Assembly: GCF_900177385.1 (NCBI RefSeq)
Contig: NZ_FXBJ01000002.1
Location: forward strand, 310,001 to 374,000
Direction of reading: 5' to 3'
DNA: 64,000 nucleotides
Source: Carnobacterium iners
GTDB taxonomy: Bacteria; Bacillota; Bacilli; Lactobacillales; Carnobacteriaceae
In this document: piece after piece, positions 56,187 through 64,000 of the stretch
Numbering within the stretch: position 1 is the stretch's first letter
Layout: each line of letters opens with the position of its first letter
The notes under the pieces: model-generated
The model's database searches: none
Seen by the model: only the letters and a program-made list of their open reading frames with translations
What the model was told of the DNA's origin: nothing
Made by a program: the position numbers and the translations under genes

Positions 56187-57377
56187 TTGACTAAATCATC
56201 GAGTTTAAGCTTACGTTATTCTAGTTTACAAGGGATTTACTGGATGTGCTTTTGTGCTGTATACGGATTTGCTTCTGTCTTTTTATTAGAGAAAAATTTC
56301 GAAAATCAAGGCATTGGGTTTATTTTAGCAGCAGCAAATATTCTTTCCGTTATTCTACAGCCAACGTTAGGTTCTTTCATTGACCGTTTAGATAAACTAA
56401 CCTTAAAATTTGTTATCTCATCGATTACTATCGCAACACTACTACTATTAATCCTACTATCTTTTTTATCTAGCTTTGTACTATTGGATGCTTTTCTTTA
56501 TACGTTGATTGTTTCATTAACATTAACCTTACAACCTTTAATCAATTCTTTAGCTTTTGAGCATATTAATGCAGGAGCAGCTCTTAATTATGGTTTAACT
56601 AGAGGAGTGGGTTCCCTTAGTTTTGGTATCACTTCATTTTTTTTAGGACAACTATTAAGCCGTTATGACGCTAGAATTCTTCCAATTATCTGCTTGGGAC
56701 TCTTTTTCTTATTATTGATATTAATTTTAAGTTTTCCTAGTCTAACTCATGAGCATTCCTCTTCAACTGTACCTGTCTACCCTAATAAGAAATTACCTGT
56801 TCAAGAAAACACATTCACCTTTATTAAAAAATATAATCGTTTTGGGATACTTTTAATCGGAATTGCCTTTCTTTTTCTTTTTCATACCATCGTGAATACC
56901 TATCTTGTTCAAATCGTCAAGAGTCTAGGTGGGGACGATAGTGATTTTGGCTTAGCTCTTACTATTGCGACCGTTTGTGAATTGCCAGCTATGCTAGGCT
57001 TTGGTTATTTACAACAGAAATTTAAAAGTGGTAAGATGTTAATATTCGCAGGAATCTTTTTCGTTATCCGTAGCTTTGCCTTTTTATTTTCTACTTCTCT
57101 TTGGATGCTAGTTATTGCTCAATTACTTCAGGGACTAGCTTTTGCTGTCTACACTCCTGCTATTTCTTATTATGTAAATAAGTTAATGAGCAACTATGAT
57201 AAAATTAAAGGACAAACCTTTGTTGTAGGCGCAGCAACACTCGGCAGTGTTTTTGGTAGTATTATTGCCGGCGGATTATTGGACTCTGCAGGTATAACAG
57301 TCATGTTGTCTGTCGGTAGTCTCGCAGCTTTCATAGGCAGTATACTCATTATTTTTTCTGTTCGTACCGATATTTAA
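56187..57377 (+). CDS. MFS transporter (MFS_1-like)
   Basis: 396 residues, 12 hydrophobic segments in two groups of six around a hydrophilic loop near residues 185-210. TTG start behind AAAGGA. IDRLDKLTLKFVI after helix 2 fits the MFS motif A region. The layout resembles LacY or nucleoside-type symporters; the substrate is unknown. The HAD phosphatase gene follows after 24 bases and was its operon partner. Confidence 0.82.
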   Translation: MTKSSSLSLRYSSLQGIYWMCFCAVYGFASVFLLEKNFENQGIGFILAAANILSVILQPTLGSFIDRLDKLTLKFVISSITIATLLLLILLSFLSSFVLLDAFLYTLIVSLTLTLQPLINSLAFEHINAGAALNYGLTRGVGSLSFGITSFFLGQLLSRYDARILPIICLGLFFLLLILILSFPSLTHEHSSSTVPVYPNKKLPVQENTFTFIKKYNRFGILLIGIAFLFLFHTIVNTYLVQIVKSLGGDDSDFGLALTIATVCELPAMLGFGYLQQKFKSGKMLIFAGIFFVIRSFAFLFSTSLWMLVIAQLLQGLAFAVYTPAISYYVNKLMSNYDKIKGQTFVVGAATLGSVFGSIIAGGLLDSAGITVMLSVGSLAAFIGSILIIFSVRTDI

Positions 57378-57470
57378 TTAAGAAAGAAGGAATCTGCAAC
57401 TATGAAATATAGTGACCCCAAAAAGTTGGACTTTATTTAGAGTAGAGAAATCTACTCTATTTTTTTGCTT

Positions 57471-58313
57471 TTAAGCTACTAGAGAAGGAGAGAAATGATG
57501 TTCCCGATAATGAACTGGGCTCATCCAATTTAACTTCTCTTTTATGCGATCGTGATTATAATAGTGAATATATTTGATGATTTCTTGTTCCAGCTCTCTA
57601 TAACTATGAAAAACATTTCCATAATACATTTCCTGTTTTAGTAGTCCAAAGAAATTTTCTATTGGAGAATTATCAAGACAATTCCCTTTTCTAGACATAC
57701 TTTGGAATATATTATCTTTTCTCAGCTCAGCGCCGTAGGCCTTCATTTGGTATGCCCAACCCTGATCAGAATGGAAAGTTCGTCTAAATGGACACTTTTC
57801 AGTTGCTTTAATAGCATCGGCTAAAGCCTCCATAATAGTGATACCATTCGGTTGTTTTGTGATTTTATAGCTGACTATCTCCTTATTATACATGTCCATA
57901 AAAGGATCAAGGTATAATTTTTTTATCTGCAGATTCCCAGATGGATCATTTTCGTAATACTTAAATTCTGTTGTATCCGTCGTTATCTTTTGATAGGGGA
58001 TAGTTGTATCAAATCTGCGGCTGATACGATTAGGAGTAACTTTTCCAACCGTTCCTTTGTAGGAGCTATACTTACGTGATTTACGAGAAAAAGAAGTAAC
58101 TTGTAAGTTTAGTTCCTGCATAATGCGTTGAATTCTCTTTTTATTTACAACGAAACCACGATTTCTTAATTCTGCCTTTATACGACGGTAACCGTAATCT
58201 TTGTGTTGGTCCCGTATTTCTAATATAAGTTGCTTTAACTCTGTATCTGGATCCTTCTGTTTAAAACGTTTTTGCCAATACATGTAGGTTGATTTAGGAT
58301 AATCAATAGTCAT
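57471..58313 (-). CDS. IS150-group transposase OrfB, copy 2
   Basis: 280 residues identical to the copy at 36228-37070, with the DDE core ITTDTTEFKY, FHSDQGWAYQ and LDNSPIENFFGLLKQE intact. Expected to be made mainly as the OrfAB fusion. Confidence 0.95.
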   Translation of the reverse strand: MTIDYPKSTYMYWQKRFKQKDPDTELKQLILEIRDQHKDYGYRRIKAELRNRGFVVNKKRIQRIMQELNLQVTSFSRKSRKYSSYKGTVGKVTPNRISRRFDTTIPYQKITTDTTEFKYYENDPSGNLQIKKLYLDPFMDMYNKEIVSYKITKQPNGITIMEALADAIKATEKCPFRRTFHSDQGWAYQMKAYGAELRKDNIFQSMSRKGNCLDNSPIENFFGLLKQEMYYGNVFHSYRELEQEIIKYIHYYNHDRIKEKLNWMSPVHYREHHFSPSLVA

Positions 58314-58324
58314 TAAGATATCTT

Positions 58325-58909
58325 TTAATTGGAATTTTTCTCGGAGTCTGTAGATAATTTTTGCAGTTGGTTCGTTTGATTTTGGTTTTCCTCGGTCTGC
58401 AGACTCCGCAATTCTTTTAAAAAAGCATTTTGAATTTCTAAAGATAATACTTGATTCTCAAGCTCTTTGATCCGTTCTGAATTTTTATCAGTAGATTTAA
58501 TAGGGCTGTTTTTATTTAGTTGGTTAGTGTTTTTATTTTTCATTTTAGCCGGACGTCCCTTCGGTTTTGAGAGTCCTTCAATGCCTTCGGCATGAAATGC
58601 CCTTACCCAATTAGCGATTAAGGATGGGTTGTTTATCTTGAGCTTCAATGCAAGCTGCTGATAGGATATCTCAGTAGTTAGATACAACTCTATCGTATCT
58701 ATCTTGAATTGAACAGAATAATGATTGTCTTTTTTACTTCTGATTAGCCCATCCTCACCGAATTGTCTATAATTAGCGACCCATATTTTGAGTTGGGATC
58801 CACTTTTTCCTGGGATACCATATTTTTTAGCCAAAAACTTGTATCCACCAGCTCCATCTAAATAACTCTTAACAACCGTTAGCTTAAATTCGAAACTATA
58901 TTTTGCCAT
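58325..58909 (-). CDS. IS150-group transposase OrfA, copy 2
   Basis: 194 residues identical to 35632-36216, including both helix-turn-helix units and the frameshift site. It is read away from the HAD gene, so transcription from the IS would not rescue that gene. Confidence 0.94.
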   Translation of the reverse strand: MAKYSFEFKLTVVKSYLDGAGGYKFLAKKYGIPGKSGSQLKIWVANYRQFGEDGLIRSKKDNHYSVQFKIDTIELYLTTEISYQQLALKLKINNPSLIANWVRAFHAEGIEGLSKPKGRPAKMKNKNTNQLNKNSPIKSTDKNSERIKELENQVLSLEIQNAFLKELRSLQTEENQNQTNQLQKLSTDSEKNSN

Positions 58910-59768
58910 ACAAAAACCCCCTAAGTTTAGATTTTCCAGGTCTAACTTTCGGGGGTCGGCTCAAAACACTACCATTTTTTATTATTCGATATTGATAATA
59001 CCATTTTAGATTTTAACGCTACAGAAAAATTAGCTTTGACTTTCTTATTTGAACAACAAGGCATCACTTTAACAGATAAAATTAAAAAGAGTTATGAATA
59101 AATTAATCAATCCTTGTGGCAAGCCTTTGAAAGAAATGAAATCGATCGGAATGCTATTTTTACTTCACGTTTTCCGTTATTATTTAAAGAATTAGATGTC
59201 GCTATTGATGGTCTAATATTCGAAAAAAATTATCGACACCTTTTAAATAAAGGCGACGACTTAATTGATGGCAGCCTAGGATTATTAAAAGAATTAAGTT
59301 TAAATCACTCCATTTATGCGGTGACGAATGGAATTTCAAAGACACAATACCAAAGAATGGAATCAGCTAATCTGTTGCCGTTATTCAAAGATATCTTTGT
59401 ATCCGAAGATACTGGTTATCAAAAGCCTATGCAAGGTTATTTTGATTATGTTTTTGAACGCATTCCTAATTTTTCAATTCAGCAATCTTTAATTATCGGA
59501 GATTCATTGAGTTCGGACATTCTTGGAGGAAAAACAGTCGGAATGGATACTTGTTGGTTTAATCCGAATTCAAAACCTGTTAATCCTTTGATTCAACCTA
59601 CTTATCAAATTAAAAAACTTGATCAACTACATGATATTGTTAGTAAAGAAAAGCTATTACCTAAAAATACCTTTTAATCGGTATTTTAAGTAAGACTTTT
59701 TACTTTGCCAACTCATTTCTTTAAAAAATAGGTGCAACTAACGATACCCTCCTCAATCGTACATTGCT

Positions 59769-59905
59769 CTAAATACTATTTAAAAAAAAGAGAACCTTCC
59801 GTTTACTAGCTTCACTTTCAGCTAGCTCAAATTGATTATTTTCGTCTACGATTCTTCCGTCTAAGCCGATTGCTAAGTTCAATACAACTTTACTTACTTG
59901 CTAAC
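59769..59905 (-). pseudogene. Possible remnant of a RibD/DHFR-domain reductase
   Basis: The reverse strand reads KVVLNLAIGLDGRIVDENNQ followed by FELAESEASKRKVLFFLNS and a stop. The first part resembles the start of RibD C-terminal/dihydrofolate-reductase-like proteins (RKVVLxxAxSLDGxIAD). No start codon and no continuation. The remainder of 59678-60020 shows no gene. Confidence 0.35.
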
Positions 59906-60024
59906 TCCTTAATAAAAACTGTATTTTCTATCTAATACTGCATTCAATTGACTGACCTTTTTGATTTTGTGGATAAGCATGTGGATAACTTTTTTGGACT
60001 ATTAGCTATTTCTCCTGTACAAAA

Positions 60025-60038
60025 AGAACGTTTGTTCG
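60025..60038. promoter_or_regulatory. LexA (SOS) box upstream of yolD
   Basis: AGAACGTTTGTTCG matches the Gram-positive SOS box CGAACRNRYGTTYG at 12 of 14 positions. It lies 37 bases before the yolD start. Confidence 0.75.
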
Positions 60039-60074
60039 TATAATAAGAGATAGAACTAAAAAGGAGAGAAAATA

Positions 60075-60449
60075 ATGAAGATGAGTGGACATGAGTATAA
60101 CGATCGGAAAATGGCTAAGTGGCAAGGTTTCGTCTTATCTGATCACGCTGAGTTATTACAAAAATCAGATGAACTTAAAAATAAATACAACTTATCAAAA
60201 GAAAAACAAAGTCCAGAAATTATTTCAGAAATTATTTTTCAAGCCTTCTTAACAAAAAAGCAACTCGTTCTCCAAATGGAATTTCTTGTAAATGGCTTAT
60301 ATGAAGATGACCTCATTGGGATTGTCGTTGGTCAGGAAGAAAATAATCTTTATCTTCAAACTTATTCTGAACTTATCATTATTGATAGTGCTTTGATTCG
60401 CCATGCAGAAATAACCGAAGCAAAAAAGTGGTGGGACGAATCTTTTTAG
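60075..60449 (+). CDS. YolD-like protein
   Basis: 124 residues of the YolD family: MAKWQGFVLSDHAELLQKSD near the start, a central helical part, and strands ending GIVVGQEENNLYLQTYSEL. YolD proteins usually accompany UvrX/ImpB-like Y-family polymerases in SOS operons and are thought to take the place of UmuD. Here the partner polymerase gene is convergent, with overlapping stop codons. Ribosome binding site AAGGAGAG. Confidence 0.85.
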   Translation: MKMSGHEYNDRKMAKWQGFVLSDHAELLQKSDELKNKYNLSKEKQSPEIISEIIFQAFLTKKQLVLQMEFLVNGLYEDDLIGIVVGQEENNLYLQTYSELIIIDSALIRHAEITEAKKWWDESF

Positions 60450-61720
60450 CCCTTATGTCCACCAACTAGTCCATTTCTTTTGATAGCTGTTGCACCGGAA
60501 GTTAAACTGCTAGCATGCACTAAAGAAGTGTATCCGTACTTATTGCGAACTAAATCAATAATTTGATCAATCTTTTCTTTTCGGATAGTCTGTTCTGCTG
60601 GCTCAAATAAATCTAATTGTAAATCTGTCTTAGCTTGTATTTTTCCACAGCTAATAGAAATTTGTCTCACTGGTTCTTGTTGGTAATAAGCTCTAAATAA
60701 ATATAAGCAAGTCTCCGTTATTTTTTTACTAGCCGCTGTTGGAAAAACTTTTAGTTGATGACTGAATCCTTTCTCACCAGTTTCCTTTGAAAAGCCAATC
60801 GTTAAGTGAACTACTTGGGTCTCAACATCATGGCTTCGAAGACGAGCAGCTACTTGTTCAGCCATTTCTTTGATAACTACTTCAATTTCTGCTTGCTGAA
60901 TATAATCTCGATCTAAAATTTGGCTTTTTCCATAAGACTTAGACGTTGTCTGATACTTTTCTGATAGAATGCTTCGATCAATTCCATGAGCATGATAAAA
61001 AAGTTGTTCTCCTATTACTCCTTGAACTCGTTTCAAAGCAGATACATTGTATTGAGATAATTGATAAACAGAATCAATACCTAATTTAACTAAATTCTTT
61101 GCTGTCTTATCACCTACACCCCACATTTCTGTAATAGGATGAATACGCCAAATTGTTTTCCCAACATCTTCATAATGCCAATCAGCTATAAAATTCGGAC
61201 TATCTTTTGCTTCATTGTCTAGTGCTAATTTAGCCAATAAAGGATTATCACCTATTCCAATTGCCGTTACTAAATGTAATCTTTGCCAAATCTCTTGTTG
61301 GATTTTCACTGCAATTTCTTTTGTTGTACCAAATAGTGCATGAGAAGAGGTTACATCTAAAAAAGATTCATCAATGCTGTAAATATGTAAATCTTCACTT
61401 GAGATAAATTCTTGAAAAATATCATTTATCATTAAGTTTACTTTTAAATATAAACTCATTCTTGGCTCAACAATTTGAATTTTTGAATTTTTTGGAATTT
61501 CATAGCGTCGTGAACCGGTCTTAATACCATATTCTTCCTTTACTTTTGGGGAAGCAGCTAAGACTAAACCACCTTCTTGCTCAGGTTTACTCATAACCAC
61601 TATATACGACTTTAATGGATGAATACCCCTTTTAACAGATTCAACAGACGCAAAAAAAGACTTTACATCAATACATAAGATATCTCTTCGAGGCTCATTT
61701 GAATAATTCAATTGAATCAT
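60446..61720 (-). CDS. Y-family DNA polymerase (UvrX/ImpB/MucB/SamB-like)
   Basis: Error-prone translesion polymerase, about 424 residues from the ATG at 61720, eight bases after AAAGGAG; longer starts overlap that site. DILCIDVKSFFASVESV and IYSIDESFLDVTSSH carry the catalytic acidic residues, then helix-hairpin-helix MWGVGDKTAKNLVKLGI and a little-finger domain. A perfect SOS box upstream implies DNA-damage induction. Confidence 0.92.
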   Translation of the reverse strand: MIQLNYSNEPRRDILCIDVKSFFASVESVKRGIHPLKSYIVVMSKPEQEGGLVLAASPKVKEEYGIKTGSRRYEIPKNSKIQIVEPRMSLYLKVNLMINDIFQEFISSEDLHIYSIDESFLDVTSSHALFGTTKEIAVKIQQEIWQRLHLVTAIGIGDNPLLAKLALDNEAKDSPNFIADWHYEDVGKTIWRIHPITEMWGVGDKTAKNLVKLGIDSVYQLSQYNVSALKRVQGVIGEQLFYHAHGIDRSILSEKYQTTSKSYGKSQILDRDYIQQAEIEVVIKEMAEQVAARLRSHDVETQVVHLTIGFSKETGEKGFSHQLKVFPTAASKKITETCLYLFRAYYQQEPVRQISISCGKIQAKTDLQLDLFEPAEQTIRKEKIDQIIDLVRNKYGYTSLVHASSLTSGATAIKRNGLVGGHKG

Positions 61721-61771
61721 ATCCATCGCTCCTTTTTCTTCATTAGACAACGTTCATTCTCTCTAATTATA

Positions 61772-61785
61772 CAAACGTATGTTCG
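61772..61785. promoter_or_regulatory. LexA (SOS) box upstream of the Y-family polymerase
   Basis: On the reverse strand CGAACATACGTTTG matches CGAACRNRYGTTYG at every position, 51 bases before the start codon. Confidence 0.88.
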
Positions 61786-61893
61786 CATAGTAAAGAGAAT
61801 GTTTTTGGATAAGTTTAAATAAGATCTGTTTCCAGATTAAAAGAATCGTTTAATGATGCTAGTTTAAGTTTGTTTTCATTACCGTATTGAATC

Positions 61894-62814
61894 CTATAAT
61901 TTTTTAACCGTTACTTTTTTTTGTAAAATTCTTGCTTCTTTAACACTGAAAGTTGTACTGTCATTGTGTTGAACTTTACTTGCTGCGCAAGCACTTGCAA
62001 AGGACAGACACTCAGTTAATGGCTTGCCCAGCGATAAACCAGATAAAAAAGATCCTACGAAACAATCACCAGCTCCTGTATCATTCACTGCTGCAACTTT
62101 AGGGGTTGTCACTTGATAAAAATCTCCTGCATGACTACAAATACTTCCTTCGCTTCCTTGAGAAACAATAATATATTCGACCTTTTTAGCTAGCTCTTTT
62201 AAGTTATCTAGTAGATTATTTTTTGAAGAAATGAGTTCTTGGATTTCAAAACGATTAGGCTTAATAAAATTGACTTCCAGCTCTACTGCTTTTTTCAAAG
62301 CTTCTCCTGATAAGTCACACGCAATAAAGCAACCAATTTTTTTTAATTGGCTTAATAATTCTGCTAAATCTCGTAACTCATATCCAAGTGGTAATGAACC
62401 AGCAATCAATACGATATCTGTTGCGTTCACTTTTCTTTCTATCTGTTCATTTAACGACTCTTTATCATAGTTTGTTACTCGAAAGCCTTTTTCTGTTATT
62501 AAGATACTTCCACTAACACCTGTCTCTAAGATAACGTAACTTTCTCTCGTAGATTTACCGTAGACGTCAACTAAATCATGATTAATCCCTTTTTCTGTTA
62601 GAATTTTTTCTAACTTACCTTTGTTTGTCGTTCCACAAAAACCAAGAGCCTGATTTTTTATCTCTAATTGACTCATTGCATAGGAACCATGATGCCCTTT
62701 GCCTCCTAGATCATACGTAATTTCTTGAAGGCGATTATTTTTCCCTTTTATTAATGTATCTTCAAGAAATAATAAGCGATCAATCGCTGGATTTAACGTA
62801 ATAGTGTAAATCAT
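61894..62814 (-). CDS. PfkB-family sugar kinase (1-phosphofructokinase/LacC-like)
   Basis: 306 residues. MIYTITLNPAIDRLLFLED at the N-terminus and the ATP/anion-hole motif AAVNDTGAGDCFVGSFLSG with catalytic Asp near residue 251 are typical of FruK and LacC kinases. The first PfkB signature is odd: GGKGHHGSYAM instead of the usual GGKGINVAR, so the sugar-phosphate substrate may differ. Start behind AAAGGAG; transcribed alone. No PTS genes are adjacent. Confidence 0.85.
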   Translation of the reverse strand: MIYTITLNPAIDRLLFLEDTLIKGKNNRLQEITYDLGGKGHHGSYAMSQLEIKNQALGFCGTTNKGKLEKILTEKGINHDLVDVYGKSTRESYVILETGVSGSILITEKGFRVTNYDKESLNEQIERKVNATDIVLIAGSLPLGYELRDLAELLSQLKKIGCFIACDLSGEALKKAVELEVNFIKPNRFEIQELISSKNNLLDNLKELAKKVEYIIVSQGSEGSICSHAGDFYQVTTPKVAAVNDTGAGDCFVGSFLSGLSLGKPLTECLSFASACAASKVQHNDSTTFSVKEARILQKKVTVKKL

Positions 62815-63091
62815 TTTTTTATCTCCTTTCTTGGACTCCTTATTTCGTTTATTGTATCATTTTGAAAATAGACTCACACTCATTTACCTTTAACGAGTCT
62901 ACTAACTAACTACTTTTCAGTAAATTCATCCATACCGTAAAGTATCTTTTTTATCTATTATACGATAATTGGTATCTCTATTAAAAAACGATTAAAAATA
63001 TATACCAATATTACTGATATTAAGAAAACAGTTGACTTAACATCTAATTAGTCCTATTATTATCCTGTTATCGAAAAAATAGAAAAAACTA

Positions 63092-63133
63092 TTGTATATA
63101 CCAATTTGACATATCATTTTTTGGTATATACAA
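63092..63133. promoter_or_regulatory. NagR-type operators and glmS promoter
   Basis: TTGTATATACCAA (63092-63104) and its exact inverse TTGGTATATACAA (63121-63133) flank a -35 TTGACA (63106-63111). Further half-sites lie at 62969-62975 (TTGGTAT) and 63000-63010 (ATATACCAATA). These resemble the NagR/GntR-family dre-like sites that control amino-sugar genes in streptococci. No glmS ribozyme was seen. Confidence 0.65.
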
Positions 63134-63217
63134 ATCTATGGTGTAGTCGCTATTTTTTACAACTAGTTATTAGATTTATCAATCAAAAGTCAATTAAATA
63201 GAAAGAAGGATAAATAA

Positions 63218-64000
63218 ATGTGTGGAATTGTAGCTTATATTGGTAACAAGAATGCTAAATCTATTTTATTACAAGGATTAGAAAAATTAGAATATCGAGG
63301 TTATGACTCTTCTGGTATTTTTGTAGTAGATGAACATAAAAATGGTCATCTATTTAAAGAAAAAGGAAGAATTGCTGATTTAAAAAAAATCATTGAAACA
63401 GATACATTCTGCACTTCAGGAATTGGGCATACGCGTTGGGCAACTCATGGTCGTCCAAGTGTCAAAAATGCTCATCCACATCAGGATAGTGAAAATCGAT
63501 TCACTATTGTGCATAATGGTGTTATTGAAAATTTTCAAGAACTTAAAGATACTTACTTAGCAGATATTTCTTTAACAAGTGATACAGACACTGAAATCAT
63601 CGTTCAACTTATCTCGTACTTTGTTAAAAAGGAACAGACTAATACGTTCGAAGCTTTTAAAAAAACTATTTCTAAATTAAAAGGCTCTTATGCTTTAGCT
63701 TTAATTGATAGCAATCAACCTGATATTATTTATGCTGCTAAAAATAAAAGTCCTTTATTAATTGGAAAAGGAGAAAGTTTTAGTGCTGTATGTAGCGATG
63801 CTATGGCTATGGTTCAAGAAACAAATCAATTTATTGAATTGATGGATGGTGAATTGGTTACATTAACTCGCGATGAAATTAAAATAGAAACTCAAGATGG
63901 AACTGTTATTCATCGTACTCCTTATACGGCAGAAATTAATCTGGGTGATTTAGACTTAGGAACTTACCCTTATTACATGGCAAAAGAAATAGATGAACAA
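63218..64000 (+). CDS. glmS: Glutamine--fructose-6-phosphate aminotransferase GlmS, N-terminal part
   Basis: Makes glucosamine-6-phosphate, the entry to cell-wall amino sugars. [15 protein letters not shown] begins with the catalytic Cys of the glutaminase domain; [27 protein letters not shown] and [14 protein letters not shown] are family motifs. The window ends after 261 codons, before the isomerase domain. Start behind AAGAAGGA. NagR-type sites upstream suggest repression when amino sugars are available. Confidence 0.96.
   Translation, partial: MCGIVAYIGNKNAKSILLQGLEKLEYRGYDSSGIFVVDEHKNGHLFKEKGRIADLKKIIETDTFCTSGIGHTRWATHGRPSVKNAHPHQDSENRFTIVHNGVIENFQELKDTYLADISLTSDTDTEIIVQLISYFVKKEQTNTFEAFKKTISKLKGSYALALIDSNQPDIIYAAKNKSPLLIGKGESFSAVCSDAMAMVQETNQFIELMDGELVTLTRDEIKIETQDGTVIHRTPYTAEINLGDLDLGTYPYYMAKEIDEQ

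Larger units (their letters stand above)
57408..58963 (-). mobile_element. IS3-family (IS150 group) element, copy 2, 1556 bp
   Basis: Same ends and length as 35578-37133, in reverse orientation. The target triplet AAA is duplicated (57405-57407, 58964-58966) and coincides with codon 2 of the HAD gene. The encoded proteins are identical to copy 1, so one or both insertions are recent. Confidence 0.95.
57402..59677 (+). pseudogene. HAD-family hydrolase (YjjG-like), broken by IS and nonsense codon
   Basis: Behind AGAAGGAA the ATG-AAA codons (57402-57407) are followed directly by the IS150-group element. The frame resumes at 58964 as KHYHFLLFDIDNTILDFNAT (HAD motif I DIDNT), meets TAA at 59099-59101 (KSYE-stop-INQSLW), then continues as LWQAFERNEIDRNAIFTSRF with motif II VTNGIS and motif III GDSLSSD. 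The intact enzyme would be a YjjG-type nucleotidase of about 230 residues. The 59114-59677 fragment is its remnant. Confidence 0.9.

Noticed and set aside
62815-63217. glmS ribozyme
   Set aside because: No recognisable ribozyme core by eye in this AT-rich leader; palindromic protein sites are present instead.

Overview
The window looks like the chromosome of a low-GC Gram-positive bacterium of the order Lactobacillales, most probably a Carnobacterium relative. This rests on strong AGGAGG-type ribosome binding sites, frequent TTG and GTG starts, an HrcA/CIRCE-controlled groESL operon, a YdiL-YdiK-Rex-YdiF-TsaD-RimI-TsaB gene order as in Bacillus subtilis, a Leloir operon with a Firmicute-type GalT, and the kinds of insertion sequences. 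The genus is an inference. No rRNA, tRNA or CRISPR array was seen.

Region 1 (1-10.5 kb) is conserved core: groEL (cut by the left edge), groES with a perfect CIRCE box, a CPBP protease (ydiL), ydiK, rex, an ABC-F ATPase (ydiF), the t6A genes tsaD and tsaB around two RimI-like acetyltransferases, a CsbD stress protein and an RluA/RluD-type pseudouridine synthase. Two copies of an unusual three-hairpin repeat lie here, one inside the groES-groEL gap.

Region 2 (10.5-20.2 kb) is galactose use: galK-galT-galM-galR in one operon with GalR-like palindromes, behind a badly decayed GH42 beta-galactosidase gene; then a CAP-domain surface protein and oligoendopeptidase F.

Region 3 (20.3-27 kb) is a boundary zone with transposase debris, a microbial rhodopsin gene with xenorhodopsin/Anabaena-sensory-rhodopsin-like key residues, a RelE-type toxin with a frameshifted antitoxin, and two ISLre2-family elements.

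Region 4 (27-47.3 kb) is an AT-rich accessory region of small membrane proteins, Cro/C1 regulators, GNAT and PadR-DUF2812 genes, a PopT (DUF368) transporter next to a CsbB-like glycosyltransferase and a GT-C-like membrane protein, and three complete IS elements. It is studded with about 13 copies, all in the same orientation, of a roughly 60 bp element made of a CATGTATC hairpin followed by a terminator-like hairpin. Two IS elements landed inside copies of it.

Region 5 (47.3-59.7 kb) holds a NatAB/YhaQP-type ABC exporter, a second ABC-2 transporter with two Cro/C1 regulators sharing an operator with one in region 4, a lipoprotein pseudogene, a DUF975 protein, and an MFS transporter whose downstream HAD phosphatase gene is cut at codon 2 by a second copy of the IS150-group element. 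Region 6 (59.7-64 kb) returns to core-like genes: LexA-boxed yolD and a UvrX-type polymerase, a PfkB sugar kinase, and glmS (cut by the right edge) behind NagR-type operators.

Many genes in regions 2-5 are broken by single stops, one-base frameshifts or IS insertion, so the lineage seems to be losing genes. Single-base lesions in homopolymers could also be sequencing errors.
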